Shown: piece after piece, positions 24,009 to 31,005 of the stretch | How positions within the stretch are numbered: the first letter of the stretch is position 1 | How the letters are laid out: the number at the start of each line of letters is the position of its first letter | Source of the DNA: CAZZEX01 sp964653285 | Lineage (GTDB): Bacteria > Chloroflexota > Anaerolineae > B4-G1 | DNA length: 41,782 nt | NCBI GenBank assembly: GCA_964653285.1 | Contig: CAZZEX010000038.1 | Location: forward strand, 1 to 41,782 | Reading direction: 5' to 3' | Program-made: the position numbers and the translations under genes | Notes under the pieces: generated by a model | The model's input: only the letters and a program-made list of their open reading frames with translations | Database searches by the model: none | What the model was told of the DNA's origin: nothing

Positions 24009-24811
24009 CGTATAACCGTTCCCTGCCCAGTCAGCGCCCAGTGCAGCGGCTGGGCTACGCGCCCGTCAGCGATGACCACCTGCCCCACCCCATCGTGCAG
24101 GGCCTCGATGGCTCCCAGCAGTTTCTTCTTCATCCGCCCCTGGGCGTACCGGTCGAGGTGCTCCTGGGCATGCGCCAGCGGGATGTGGGGGATGAGCGTG
24201 GTCTCGTCGGGGAAGTCGCGCAATAGGCCCGGCACGCTGGAGAGGATAATCACCTTTTGTGCTTTCAGGGCCGAGCCGATGGCCGCAGCCACCCGGTCGC
24301 CGTCCACGTTCAGCGCTTCGCCCTCGTAACTGATGGCCAGCGGGGCCACGACCGGCACGTAGCCCGCCTCCACCAGAGTTCGCAGCAGCCCGACGTTGAC
24401 CCGCTCGATCTTGCCGCTGTGCTCGCCGCGCAGCACCTTGCGCTTGCCGTTCTCGACGATGCGCAGCGTGGACTTGCGCTTCCCCTCCAGCAGCCGCCCG
24501 TCCAACCCGCAAAGGCCGATGGCGTTGACTCCCAACTGCTGCAATCGCTCCACCAGCAACTTGTTGATGCGTCCGGCCGCGACCATGGCGAAGATCTCCA
24601 GCGTCTCGCGGTCAGTATAGCGGCTGACGTGGCCTGAGACCGAGGTGACGAAGCGGGGCGGGTGGCCCAGTTTTTCGGAGATGACGTTAGTCTCGTGGGA
24701 GCCACCGTGAACCAGGATGACCTGCTCGCCCTGCTGTACCAGTTCGGCGATGTCGGCGCACACGGCCTCCATGTCCAGGCCGCCGTTGCCTCCTGCTTTG
24801 ACGACAATCAT
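24005..24811 (-). CDS. lysZ: [LysW]-aminoadipate/glutamate kinase
   Basis: An amino-acid kinase (ArgB-like fold) that phosphorylates the side-chain carboxylate of LysW-bound aminoadipate or glutamate. It has 268 residues. It starts IVVKAGGNGG, with the phosphate-binding VILVHGGSHETN, substrate-region residues around CGLDGRLLEGKRK, and NVDGDRVAAAIGSALKA plus a C-terminal GRMKKKLLGAIEAL lysine motif. The inserted KRK region is the kind of basic patch that LysZ proteins use to hold acidic LysW, unlike ordinary ArgB. The ATG at 24811 has GAGGAG upstream and a 64-base gap from lysY. Confidence 0.92.
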   Translation of the reverse strand: MIVVKAGGNGGLDMEAVCADIAELVQQGEQVILVHGGSHETNVISEKLGHPPRFVTSVSGHVSRYTDRETLEIFAMVAAGRINKLLVERLQQLGVNAIGLCGLDGRLLEGKRKSTLRIVENGKRKVLRGEHSGKIERVNVGLLRTLVEAGYVPVVAPLAISYEGEALNVDGDRVAAAIGSALKAQKVIILSSVPGLLRDFPDETTLIPHIPLAHAQEHLDRYAQGRMKKKLLGAIEALHDGVGQVVIADGRVAQPLHWALTGQGTVIR

Positions 24812-24875
24812 ATCTATCTCCTCGAAGGAACAAGATTGACAATAAAGAACCCTTTAAAGTCGCCACCACAACCTG

Positions 24876-25913
24876 TCATATCGGGTGTAGCCCCGGAAAC
24901 TCCAACCCCATCCTCTCCGGCCACCCATACATCACATTCATCGTCTGTACTCCGCTGCCGGCTGCGCCTTTCATCAGGTTGTCAATCGCGGCGATGACCA
25001 CCAGCAGCCGTTGGCCTGAGTCGGAGACAAAGCCGACGTCACAGTAGTTGGACGCGGTCAAAATCTTGGGCTCCGGGTAGCGATGGATCCCACGCCTGGA
25101 CCTGACCAAGCGTATGAATGGCTCATCGCCGTAGTCCTCGCGGTACATGCGCCAGACTTCTTTGCTGTCCAGGTGCTCATGCAGCAGGCAATGGCACGTC
25201 GCCAGCGCCCCGCGCACGATGCCTACCGACGTGATGGAGAAGTGCAGGCCAGGCTGCTCCGGGTTGAGGCTCAGTTCCTGGATCAACTCGGCCAGGTGAC
25301 GGTGGCCGACCGGCATGTAGGAACGCACGACTCCGGCCCGCTCTGGATGATGAGAGGCAGCACCGGGCTTATTACCCCCCTCGGAGGAGCCAACCTTGAC
25401 CTCGACCACCGACTCCCGCACCAGATGCCGCCGGTAGAGCGGCCACAGGGCCAGCAGGGTGACCACCGCGTTGCAGCCTGTACCGCTGGCGTACTGCGCG
25501 CCAGCCAACTCCGGCCGATGCAGTTCCGGCACGCCGTAGACGAAGCGCGCCAGCCAGTCCGGGGCCGGATGCTGGCGTCCGTACCAGCGCGGATAGTCCT
25601 CTGGATCACGCAGGCGGAAGTCGGCCGATAGGTCCACGATTCGCTCGGCCAGCGCGGCGAAGTCCTCAATCCGATCCATCGCGTGGCCATGAGGCAGGGC
25701 CAGGAACAGCAAATCACAGGGGGCCAGGTCAGCCAGGCGGATGAAGCGCAGGCGGGTATGGGCCCGCAGGTTAGGATGGACGAAGTAGGCGTACTGCCCG
25801 GCGTAAGTCTCCGAGGTGATCTGCGTCACCTCTACCTGGGGATGAACCAGCAACAGCCGGAGCAACTCCCCCCCGGCGTAGCCTGATGCCCCCACGATCG
25901 CTACTCGGATCAC
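24876..25913 (-). CDS. lysY: [LysW]-aminoadipyl/glutamyl phosphate reductase
   Basis: An NADPH-dependent reductase of the ArgC type that turns the LysW-bound acyl phosphate into the semialdehyde. It has 345 residues. The nucleotide-binding N-terminus is VAIVGASGYAGGELLRLL, the catalytic Cys is in ASGTGCNAVVTLLAL, and KVGSSEGGNKPGAASHHPER and the C-terminal IDNLMKGAAGSGVQTMNVM are conserved. The start is GTG at 25913, and its bases overlap the TGA of the preceding ligase (GTGA), an argument for coupling and for this start. The C-terminus is typical of LysY/ArgC. Confidence 0.93.
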   Translation of the reverse strand: MIRVAIVGASGYAGGELLRLLLVHPQVEVTQITSETYAGQYAYFVHPNLRAHTRLRFIRLADLAPCDLLFLALPHGHAMDRIEDFAALAERIVDLSADFRLRDPEDYPRWYGRQHPAPDWLARFVYGVPELHRPELAGAQYASGTGCNAVVTLLALWPLYRRHLVRESVVEVKVGSSEGGNKPGAASHHPERAGVVRSYMPVGHRHLAELIQELSLNPEQPGLHFSITSVGIVRGALATCHCLLHEHLDSKEVWRMYREDYGDEPFIRLVRSRRGIHRYPEPKILTASNYCDVGFVSDSGQRLLVVIAAIDNLMKGAAGSGVQTMNVMYGWPERMGLEFPGLHPI

Positions 25914-26773
25914 TTCTCCTCCTTCACTGTTTCCTGCGCTATTTTCAGAACGTAATCTACCATCTTTCCGGCGATATCGGCCTCGGTGACCTGCATGGCT
26001 CCGTGAAACTCCGGCGTGTGGTTGATCTCATTTACCAGGAGGGAACCATCAGGGGCCTCCAGGATATCTACCGCGACGATGTCTCCTCCCACGGCTGCGG
26101 CTGCGGCGCGGGAAAGGCGGTCTATCTCCGGTGTGACCGGCCGATTTGAAACGCTGCCCCCGCGAGCCGTGTTCGTGATCCAATGAGGCGAACTGCGGTA
26201 CATGGCATAGACCGTCTCATCTCCCACCACAAGGGTTCGAATATCGCGCCCCGGCTTATTGATGTAGTCTTGAACGTAGAAAGGGGCATACTGCGATCTA
26301 TCCAGAGCCTTCTTGTGCTCAATCACGGCCTCGGCGGCCTGGCGGGCGTTGATCTTGGCCATCAGCCTTCCCCAGGAGCCGACCGGAGGCTTCAAAACCA
26401 CTGGGTAGCCTATCTCTTCTATAGCCGTCAGGGCCGATTCCTCAGAAAAGGCAATAGCGGCGCGGGGGGTAGGAATGCCATGTTCAAGGAGCGCCAAGGT
26501 AGTCACAACCTTGTCCCCGCAGGCGGCGATCACCTCATAGGAGTTCACCGTCCTCACGCCCTGCATCTGCAGGATCTTAGAAGCGTAGAGGGCACGGGAA
26601 TGGCTCAGGCAGCGTGCCAGAACGACATCGTAATCTCCTGGCATCGCACCGCTCAGATCGAACATTACCTTGCGCGCATCCACCCTTTCGAACCCTATCC
26701 CACGTTCCCGCAAAGCCTGAAAAATGAGCTTCTCCTCCAAGCGAACGCGGGAGCAGAGAACACCTATCTTCAT
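25910..26773 (-). CDS. LysX/ArgX-family LysW ligase (second of tandem pair)
   Basis: An ATP-grasp (RimK-like) ligase that joins the alpha-amino group of aminoadipate or glutamate to the C-terminal Glu of LysW. It has 287 residues and starts MKIGVLCSRVRLEEKLIF. ATP-grasp residues are seen in PVVLKPPVGSWGRLMAKI and FYVQDYINKPGRDIRTLVVG, with MYRSSPHWITNTARGG around the substrate site. The C-terminal loop reads NHTPEFHGAMQVTEADIAG, different from the first copy (NHTPEFRNSIAPTGVDIPG). Start ATG 26773 overlaps the stop of the first copy (ATGA). The pair suggests one enzyme for glutamate and one for aminoadipate; which is which cannot be settled here. Confidence 0.85.
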   Translation of the reverse strand: MKIGVLCSRVRLEEKLIFQALRERGIGFERVDARKVMFDLSGAMPGDYDVVLARCLSHSRALYASKILQMQGVRTVNSYEVIAACGDKVVTTLALLEHGIPTPRAAIAFSEESALTAIEEIGYPVVLKPPVGSWGRLMAKINARQAAEAVIEHKKALDRSQYAPFYVQDYINKPGRDIRTLVVGDETVYAMYRSSPHWITNTARGGSVSNRPVTPEIDRLSRAAAAAVGGDIVAVDILEAPDGSLLVNEINHTPEFHGAMQVTEADIAGKMVDYVLKIAQETVKEEK

Positions 26774-27636
26774 CGCCCCGACTTCATATTAGCGACCTCC
26801 AATACGTAACCAACGATCTTGCCCGGAATGTCCACCCCCGTGGGGGCGATACTATTGCGAAACTCCGGGGTATGATTGACCTCGCTCACCAACAGGCGAC
26901 CGTCGGGGGTCTCTAAGATATCTATGGCGAGCACCCCTTCTCCCACAGCCTGAGCCGCGGCACGTGAGATACGGTCTATCGCTGGGGTGATGGGGCAGTT
27001 CGAGGCATCCCCCCCACGGGCAGTGTTGGTTATCCAGTGCGGTGAGTTGCGGTAGATGGCAGCCACGGTCTCGTCGCCGACGACGAAACTACGGATGTCG
27101 CGCCCCGGCTTCTCGACGTACTCCTGGATGTAGAAGATGGAGTGCTGGTAGCCGCCCAGGGTCCGCTTGTGCTCCAGGATGGCCTCGGCTGCGTAGCGGT
27201 CGCTCACCCTGGCCAGCAGCCGTCCCCACGAGCCGATGAGCGGCTTGAGCACTACCGGGTACCCCATTTCCTCGATGGCCTCCAGCGCCGTCTGGGGGGT
27301 GAAGGCAACGACGGTACGCGGGATAGGGACACCCGCCTTCTGCAAGGCAGCGCTGGTGAGCAGTTTATCGCCGCAGGTTGCCACCACGCGGTGCAGACTG
27401 ATCGCGGGGACCCCCACGCTCTCCAACCAACGGGTAGCGTAGTAGGCCCGCGAGTGGCTCACACAGCGGACAAGCATGGCGTCGCATTCTTTCAGACGGC
27501 CCAGACCGTCGCCGCCCAGGTCGAAGACCACTTCCCGTGGATCAATCCGGTCATAGTCCACCCCCCGCTTTTGCAGGGCTGCGAAGAGCATCTTCTCCTC
27601 AACTCGCACCCGGGAGCACAGCACACCGATTTTCAT
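26770..27636 (-). CDS. LysX/ArgX-family LysW ligase (first of tandem pair)
   Basis: A paralogue of the next gene, 288 residues, again an ATP-grasp ligase acting on LysW. Key stretches are MKIGVLCSRVRVEEKMLF, VVLKPLIGSWGRLLARV, FYIQEYVEKPGRDIRSFVVG, IYRNSPHWITNTARGG and EVNHTPEFRNSIAPTGVDIPG. The last is close to the NS..TGVDIPG ending known from Thermus LysX-like proteins. It begins 4 bases after lysW's stop (ATG 27636), with no good ribosome site of its own, so it is probably translated by coupling. The two copies are alike along their full length, indicating duplication, not fusion or decay. Confidence 0.87.
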   Translation of the reverse strand: MKIGVLCSRVRVEEKMLFAALQKRGVDYDRIDPREVVFDLGGDGLGRLKECDAMLVRCVSHSRAYYATRWLESVGVPAISLHRVVATCGDKLLTSAALQKAGVPIPRTVVAFTPQTALEAIEEMGYPVVLKPLIGSWGRLLARVSDRYAAEAILEHKRTLGGYQHSIFYIQEYVEKPGRDIRSFVVGDETVAAIYRNSPHWITNTARGGDASNCPITPAIDRISRAAAQAVGEGVLAIDILETPDGRLLVSEVNHTPEFRNSIAPTGVDIPGKIVGYVLEVANMKSGR

Positions 27637-27640
27637 AGCC

Positions 27641-27805
27641 CTATTCCCCCCAATCCTCCTCTACCTGCGGGGCCAACTCGAGCGTGACGGGGTCCAGGCT
27701 CATCACCTCCAACTCGACCCCGCAGTCGGGGCAGACCACGATCTCCCCCTCTTCCACGTCGGGAGCCAGGTCTAGTTCTGCAGCACATTCTGGACATGTA
27801 GCCAT
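27641..27805 (-). CDS. lysW: Amino-group carrier protein LysW
   Basis: A 54-residue acidic carrier protein that protects and carries the amino acid under synthesis. A zinc ribbon is formed by CPECAAEL and CPDCGVELEV, and the chain ends in EDWGE, whose terminal Glu is the attachment point for aminoadipate or glutamate. The strong site AAGGAGGTG lies 5-6 bases before the ATG at 27805. It is the first gene of the tightly packed lysW-lysK run and is one of the clearest markers of the pathway. Confidence 0.96.
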   Translation of the reverse strand: MATCPECAAELDLAPDVEEGEIVVCPDCGVELEVMSLDPVTLELAPQVEEDWGE

Positions 27806-28006
27806 GATTTCACCTCCTTATCAAGTACCGAGTCTACTTCTGCGCCCAAGCACGCCAACACGGACCGGCCGTTCGGCCAAGGAGCGCTTCCTGAGTGGCT
27901 CGGCCCAACCGAGTTACGTACCATCGTAGCACGCTTCTGTCCACATAGCGTTAAAGGAATATGAGATATTGGCTAGAATCTATGGCCTCCCTGAACAGTT
28001 GCGGTT
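27806..28006. other. Intergenic region between argH and lysW
   Basis: There is no gene. A minus-strand TGCTACGAT (extended -10-like) near 27920 could give lysW its own promoter, but no good -35 is present. GGCCGTTCGGCC and neighbouring complementary words could fold into a leader hairpin. Confidence 0.35.
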
Positions 28007-29380
28007 TCAATTCTGAGCGAGCAGATCTACGGCCCGCTCGATCTGGACGCGCACCGCATCCGGTGCCGTGCCCCCTTCCGTACTCCGTGCCTCCACCGAG
28101 CGCCGGAAGTCAAAGACCGCGTATACGTCTTCGGCGAAGGCCGGGTGGATGGCTTGATAGGTAGCCAGGCCGAGACCATGCAGAGACACACCCAGTTCCT
28201 CGGCACGTCTCACAGCCTGGCCCACCAGATGGTGGCTCTCGCGAAAAGGCACGCCCTTGCGTACCAGGTAGTCGGCCAGGTCAGTGGCCAGAAGCGCATC
28301 GTCCAGGGCGGCGGCCATCCGCGCAGCGTTCACTGTCAGGGTGCGGATCACCCCCGCAGCGATGGGTAGTTCCATCTTCAGCGTGTCAATCACGTCAAAG
28401 ATGGCTTCTTTATCCTCTTGCAGATCCTTGTTGTAGGCCGAGGGCAGCCCCTTCAACGTCGTCAGCAAGCCTGTCAGATGGCCTATCACCCGCCCGCTCT
28501 TGCCGCGCATCAGCTCTAGCGAGTCGGGGTTCTTCTTCTGAGGCATGAGACTGGAGCCGGTGGAGTAGGCCTCGCCCACATCCACGAAGCCGAACTCGCG
28601 GCTGGCCCACACGATGAGATCCTCCGCCAGGCAACTAAGGTGAATCTGTACCAGGGCAGCCCAGGCCAGGAACTCGACGACGTAATCCCGATCGTCCACC
28701 GCGTCCACGCTGTTCTCGCTCACAGCGGCGAAGCCCAGTTCAGCGGCCAGCGCCTGGCGGTCGATGCCGAACGGGTTCCCGGCCAGCGCCCCCGACCCCA
28801 GCGGGCAGACCCCTGTGCGCCGTGCCACGCCGGCCAGCCGCTCGCGGTCGCGCTGGAACTTCCAGAAGAAGGACAGCAACCAGTGGCCGAAGAGCAGCGG
28901 CTGTGCCTGTTGCAGGTGCGTGTAGCCGGGCATGATGACGTCCAGGTGAGCCTCGGCTTTCTGGACGATGGCCCCTTGCAATTCGATCAGCGTCCTGCGC
29001 AGGGAAGCCATCTCGTCCAGCAGGTAGAGGCGCAGGTCGGTGGCCACCTGGTCGTTGCGGGAGCGACCGGTGTGCAGTTTGCCCGCCACTGGCCCCACCA
29101 ACTCGCCCAGCCGCCGCTCGACGGCGGTGTGGATGTCTTCGTCATCGGGCCGGATCTGGAAGGTACCAGCGTCGAACTCGGCGCGCACCTGCTCCAGGCC
29201 GGCGACGAGTTGGTCGCGCTCCTCGGCGGTGATCAGGCCCGCCCGCGCCAGAGCACCAGCGTAGGCGATACTGCCCCGCACGTCGGCCTCATACATCCGC
29301 CGGTCGAATCCGATGGAATCGCCAAAGCGTCTCAGCAATTCATCGGTCGCCGCCACAAAGCGGCCTCCCCAAAAGACCAT
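28007..29380 (-). CDS. argH: Argininosuccinate lyase
   Basis: The last step of arginine synthesis: argininosuccinate to arginine and fumarate. It has 457 residues, normal for the family. WGGRF at the start, LHTGRSRNDQVATDLRL, MPGYTHLQQAQP with the catalytic His, the fumarase/lyase signature GSSLMPQKKNP and TSDGEMG-like helical regions are clear. ATG 29380 (MVFWGGRF) is chosen; the longer frame to 29416 is a translated short-word repeat that also contributes the AGGAGG 9 bases before this start. It follows argG directly. Confidence 0.95.
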   Translation of the reverse strand: MVFWGGRFVAATDELLRRFGDSIGFDRRMYEADVRGSIAYAGALARAGLITAEERDQLVAGLEQVRAEFDAGTFQIRPDDEDIHTAVERRLGELVGPVAGKLHTGRSRNDQVATDLRLYLLDEMASLRRTLIELQGAIVQKAEAHLDVIMPGYTHLQQAQPLLFGHWLLSFFWKFQRDRERLAGVARRTGVCPLGSGALAGNPFGIDRQALAAELGFAAVSENSVDAVDDRDYVVEFLAWAALVQIHLSCLAEDLIVWASREFGFVDVGEAYSTGSSLMPQKKNPDSLELMRGKSGRVIGHLTGLLTTLKGLPSAYNKDLQEDKEAIFDVIDTLKMELPIAAGVIRTLTVNAARMAAALDDALLATDLADYLVRKGVPFRESHHLVGQAVRRAEELGVSLHGLGLATYQAIHPAFAEDVYAVFDFRRSVEARSTEGGTAPDAVRVQIERAVDLLAQN

Positions 29381-29383
29381 GCT

Positions 29384-29414
29384 ATCCTGCCTCCTGCCTC
29401 TTGCTTCCTGCCTC
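29384..29414. repeat. Short-word repeat between argG and argH
   Basis: On the coding strand GAGGCAGGAAGCAAGAGGCA and GGAGGCAGGAT fill the whole argG-argH spacer from the argG stop. The AGGAGG inside it is the argH Shine-Dalgarno sequence. Confidence 0.75.
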
Positions 29415-30684
29415 AATCCCGCTTGAAGTGGCTGTAGTCGGGCGCCTCCAGTTCCACCATCCCTCCGTTCTCCATATCAATCAGCGCCTTGACCTTGAGC
29501 GGCAGGCCGAATAAGTTGATGAAGCCGGCTGCATCGCTCTGGTCATAGACATCGTCCTGGCCGAAGGTGGCGAAGTCCTCGCGATAGAGGCTGAAGGGAG
29601 ACTTGCGGCCCACCACGGTACAACTACCCTTGTACAATTTGACGCGCGCGGTGCCGGTCACCCGTTCCTGGGTCTTGGCGACGAAACCGTCCAGGGCCTC
29701 GCGCAGTGGGGTGAACCATTTGCCGAAATAAATTAGTTCGGTGTAGCGATGGCTCACCACTTCTTTGTAATGCAGGGTGTCTCTGTCCAGGCAGATGCTC
29801 TCCAGGCCCTGATGGGCGGTGTAGAGGATGGTGCCGCCGGGGGTCTCGTACACGCCCCGCGACTTCATGCCCACCAGCCGGTTCTCCACCAGGTCGGCGC
29901 GGCCCACGCCGTGGGTGCCGCCCAGTTCGTTGAGGCGGGTGAGGAGTTCCACCGCTCCCAGGGGTTCGCCGTCAATGGCCACTGGCACGCCTTTCTCGAA
30001 GTCAATGGTCAAGTAGAGAGGCTCGTCGGGCGCGGCCTCTGGCGCGACGGTGATGCAGAACATCTCTTCCTCCGGTTCGGCCCAGGGGTCCTCCAGGATG
30101 CCGCCCTCGTGGCTAAGGTGCCAGATGTTGCGATCGCGGCTGTAGATGGATTTCTCCGTCGCCGCCACCGGGACGTCGTGAGCGCGGGCGTAAGCCAGTG
30201 CATCCTCGCGGGAACGGATGTCCCACTCGCGCCACGGGGCGATGACGCAGAGATGGGGATTGAGCGCCTTGACGGTTAACTCGAAGCGCACCTGGTCGTT
30301 ACCCTTGCCGGTGCAACCGTGGGCCACACCATCGGCTCCCTCCTGCTCGGCGATCCTCACCAGGTGCTTGGCGGTGACAGGGCGGGCGAATGATGTCCCC
30401 AGCAAGTACAACCGCTCGTAGATCGCGCCAGCCTGCATGGTAGGGAAAGCGTAGCCGGAGAGGAACTCCTCGCGCAGGTCCACGACGTAGGCCCTGCTGG
30501 CCCCGCTGGCGACGGCCTTCTCCTCCAGTCCGACCAGTTCCTCGTCGCCCTGTCCGAGGTTGGCGGTGTAGGTGACCACGTCGCAGCCATAGTTTTCCTT
30601 GAGCCAGGGCACGATGACCGAGGTGTCGAGGCCGCCGGAGTAGGCCAGGACTACCTTGTTGAATTTGTGAACTTTACCTTTCAC
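29413..30684 (-). CDS. argG: Argininosuccinate synthase
   Basis: Joins citrulline and aspartate with ATP to give argininosuccinate. It has 423 residues, usual for the long bacterial type. The ATP pyrophosphatase P-loop VVLAYSGGLDTSVIVPWL, GCTGKGNDQVRFEL, the aspartate/citrulline region YSRDRNIWHLSHEGG and a conserved C-terminal domain are present. The GTG at 30684 is chosen: AGGAGGAG lies 6-8 bases upstream and homology begins here. The frame to 30765 runs through the leader hairpins and is not coding. Regulation is probably by the leader at 30738-30912. Confidence 0.95.
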   Translation of the reverse strand: MKGKVHKFNKVVLAYSGGLDTSVIVPWLKENYGCDVVTYTANLGQGDEELVGLEEKAVASGASRAYVVDLREEFLSGYAFPTMQAGAIYERLYLLGTSFARPVTAKHLVRIAEQEGADGVAHGCTGKGNDQVRFELTVKALNPHLCVIAPWREWDIRSREDALAYARAHDVPVAATEKSIYSRDRNIWHLSHEGGILEDPWAEPEEEMFCITVAPEAAPDEPLYLTIDFEKGVPVAIDGEPLGAVELLTRLNELGGTHGVGRADLVENRLVGMKSRGVYETPGGTILYTAHQGLESICLDRDTLHYKEVVSHRYTELIYFGKWFTPLREALDGFVAKTQERVTGTARVKLYKGSCTVVGRKSPFSLYREDFATFGQDDVYDQSDAAGFINLFGLPLKVKALIDMENGGMVELEAPDYSHFKRD

Positions 30685-30737
30685 TGCATTCTCCTCCTGA
30701 ATTTGAAATGATGGCGTGATCCGCCAGGAAAACGAAA

Positions 30738-30763
30738 GCGCGATGGAGCAGCAGCCATCGCGC
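30738..30763 (-). terminator. Second terminator-like hairpin in the argG leader
   Basis: On the minus strand GCGCGATGG and CCATCGCGC form a perfect 9-base-pair stem with an 8-base loop, followed by TTTCGTTTT. It lies about 55 bases before the argG start. Confidence 0.65.
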
Positions 30764-30797
30764 AAAAGAAGAGCCAGCCCCTATCCGGGGGCTGGCT
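30764..30797 (-). terminator. Terminator-like hairpin of the argG attenuator
   Basis: On the minus strand AGCCAGCCCC (30797-30788) and GGGGCTGGCT (30781-30772) pair over 10 bases around CGGATA and are followed by CTTCTTTT. The 3' foot GGCTCTTC (30775-30768) can instead pair with GAAGAGCC (30858-30851) inside the leader ORF, giving an alternative structure that would break the terminator. Confidence 0.75.
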
Positions 30798-30831
30798 ATT
30801 GGTCGTCTGCGGTTACGCAACCCAGGTGAGC

Positions 30832-30912
30832 CTACCCAGACAGGCAGTCGGGCTCTTCCCTGCGGCCTCGCTTGATGTCGTTCATATTGGTGATCGCACA
30901 GAGATTCGTCAT
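30832..30912 (-). CDS. Arginine-rich leader peptide upstream of argG
   Basis: This 26-codon ORF (ATG 30912, TAG 30834-30832) begins MTNLCAITNMND and continues IKRGRREEPDC. Three of five codons in the central run are Arg (CGA, CGC, AGG), and the ORF lies between a strong promoter and two terminator-like hairpins ahead of argG. In leader-peptide attenuation, ribosome position on such codons reports the level of charged tRNA, here tRNA-Arg. Codons for EEP overlap the GAAGAGCC segment that can pair with the terminator's 3' arm. The ribosome site is weak (AGGACTGGGATA). An internal ATG at 30885 gives a shorter peptide that keeps the Arg run. No ArgR box or T-box motif was noticed. Confidence 0.55.
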   Translation of the reverse strand: MTNLCAITNMNDIKRGRREEPDCLSG

Positions 30913-30940
30913 TATCCCAGTCCTACGCTTGATTGGTAAT

Positions 30941-30969
30941 AGTCTACCACAAATCGGCGGTTTTGTCAA
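30941..30969 (-). promoter_or_regulatory. Promoter of the argG-argH (and probably lys) operon
   Basis: On the minus strand TTGACA (30964-30969) and TAGACT (30941-30946) have a 17-base spacer. The transcript would start near 30934 with a ~250-base leader before argG. Confidence 0.78.
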
Positions 30970-31005
30970 ACAGCGATTGGTAGCAAAGAATCCCGTACCT
31001 GTGCA

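Noticed and set aside
22780..29414. CRISPR array as an explanation of the repeated words
   Set aside because: The words are 6-12 bases, degenerate, without spacers of even length, and no cas gene is present.
30738..30912. T-box riboswitch for argG
   Set aside because: The conserved T-box antiterminator sequence (TGGNACCGCG type) is absent; the Arg-coding leader ORF explains the region better.
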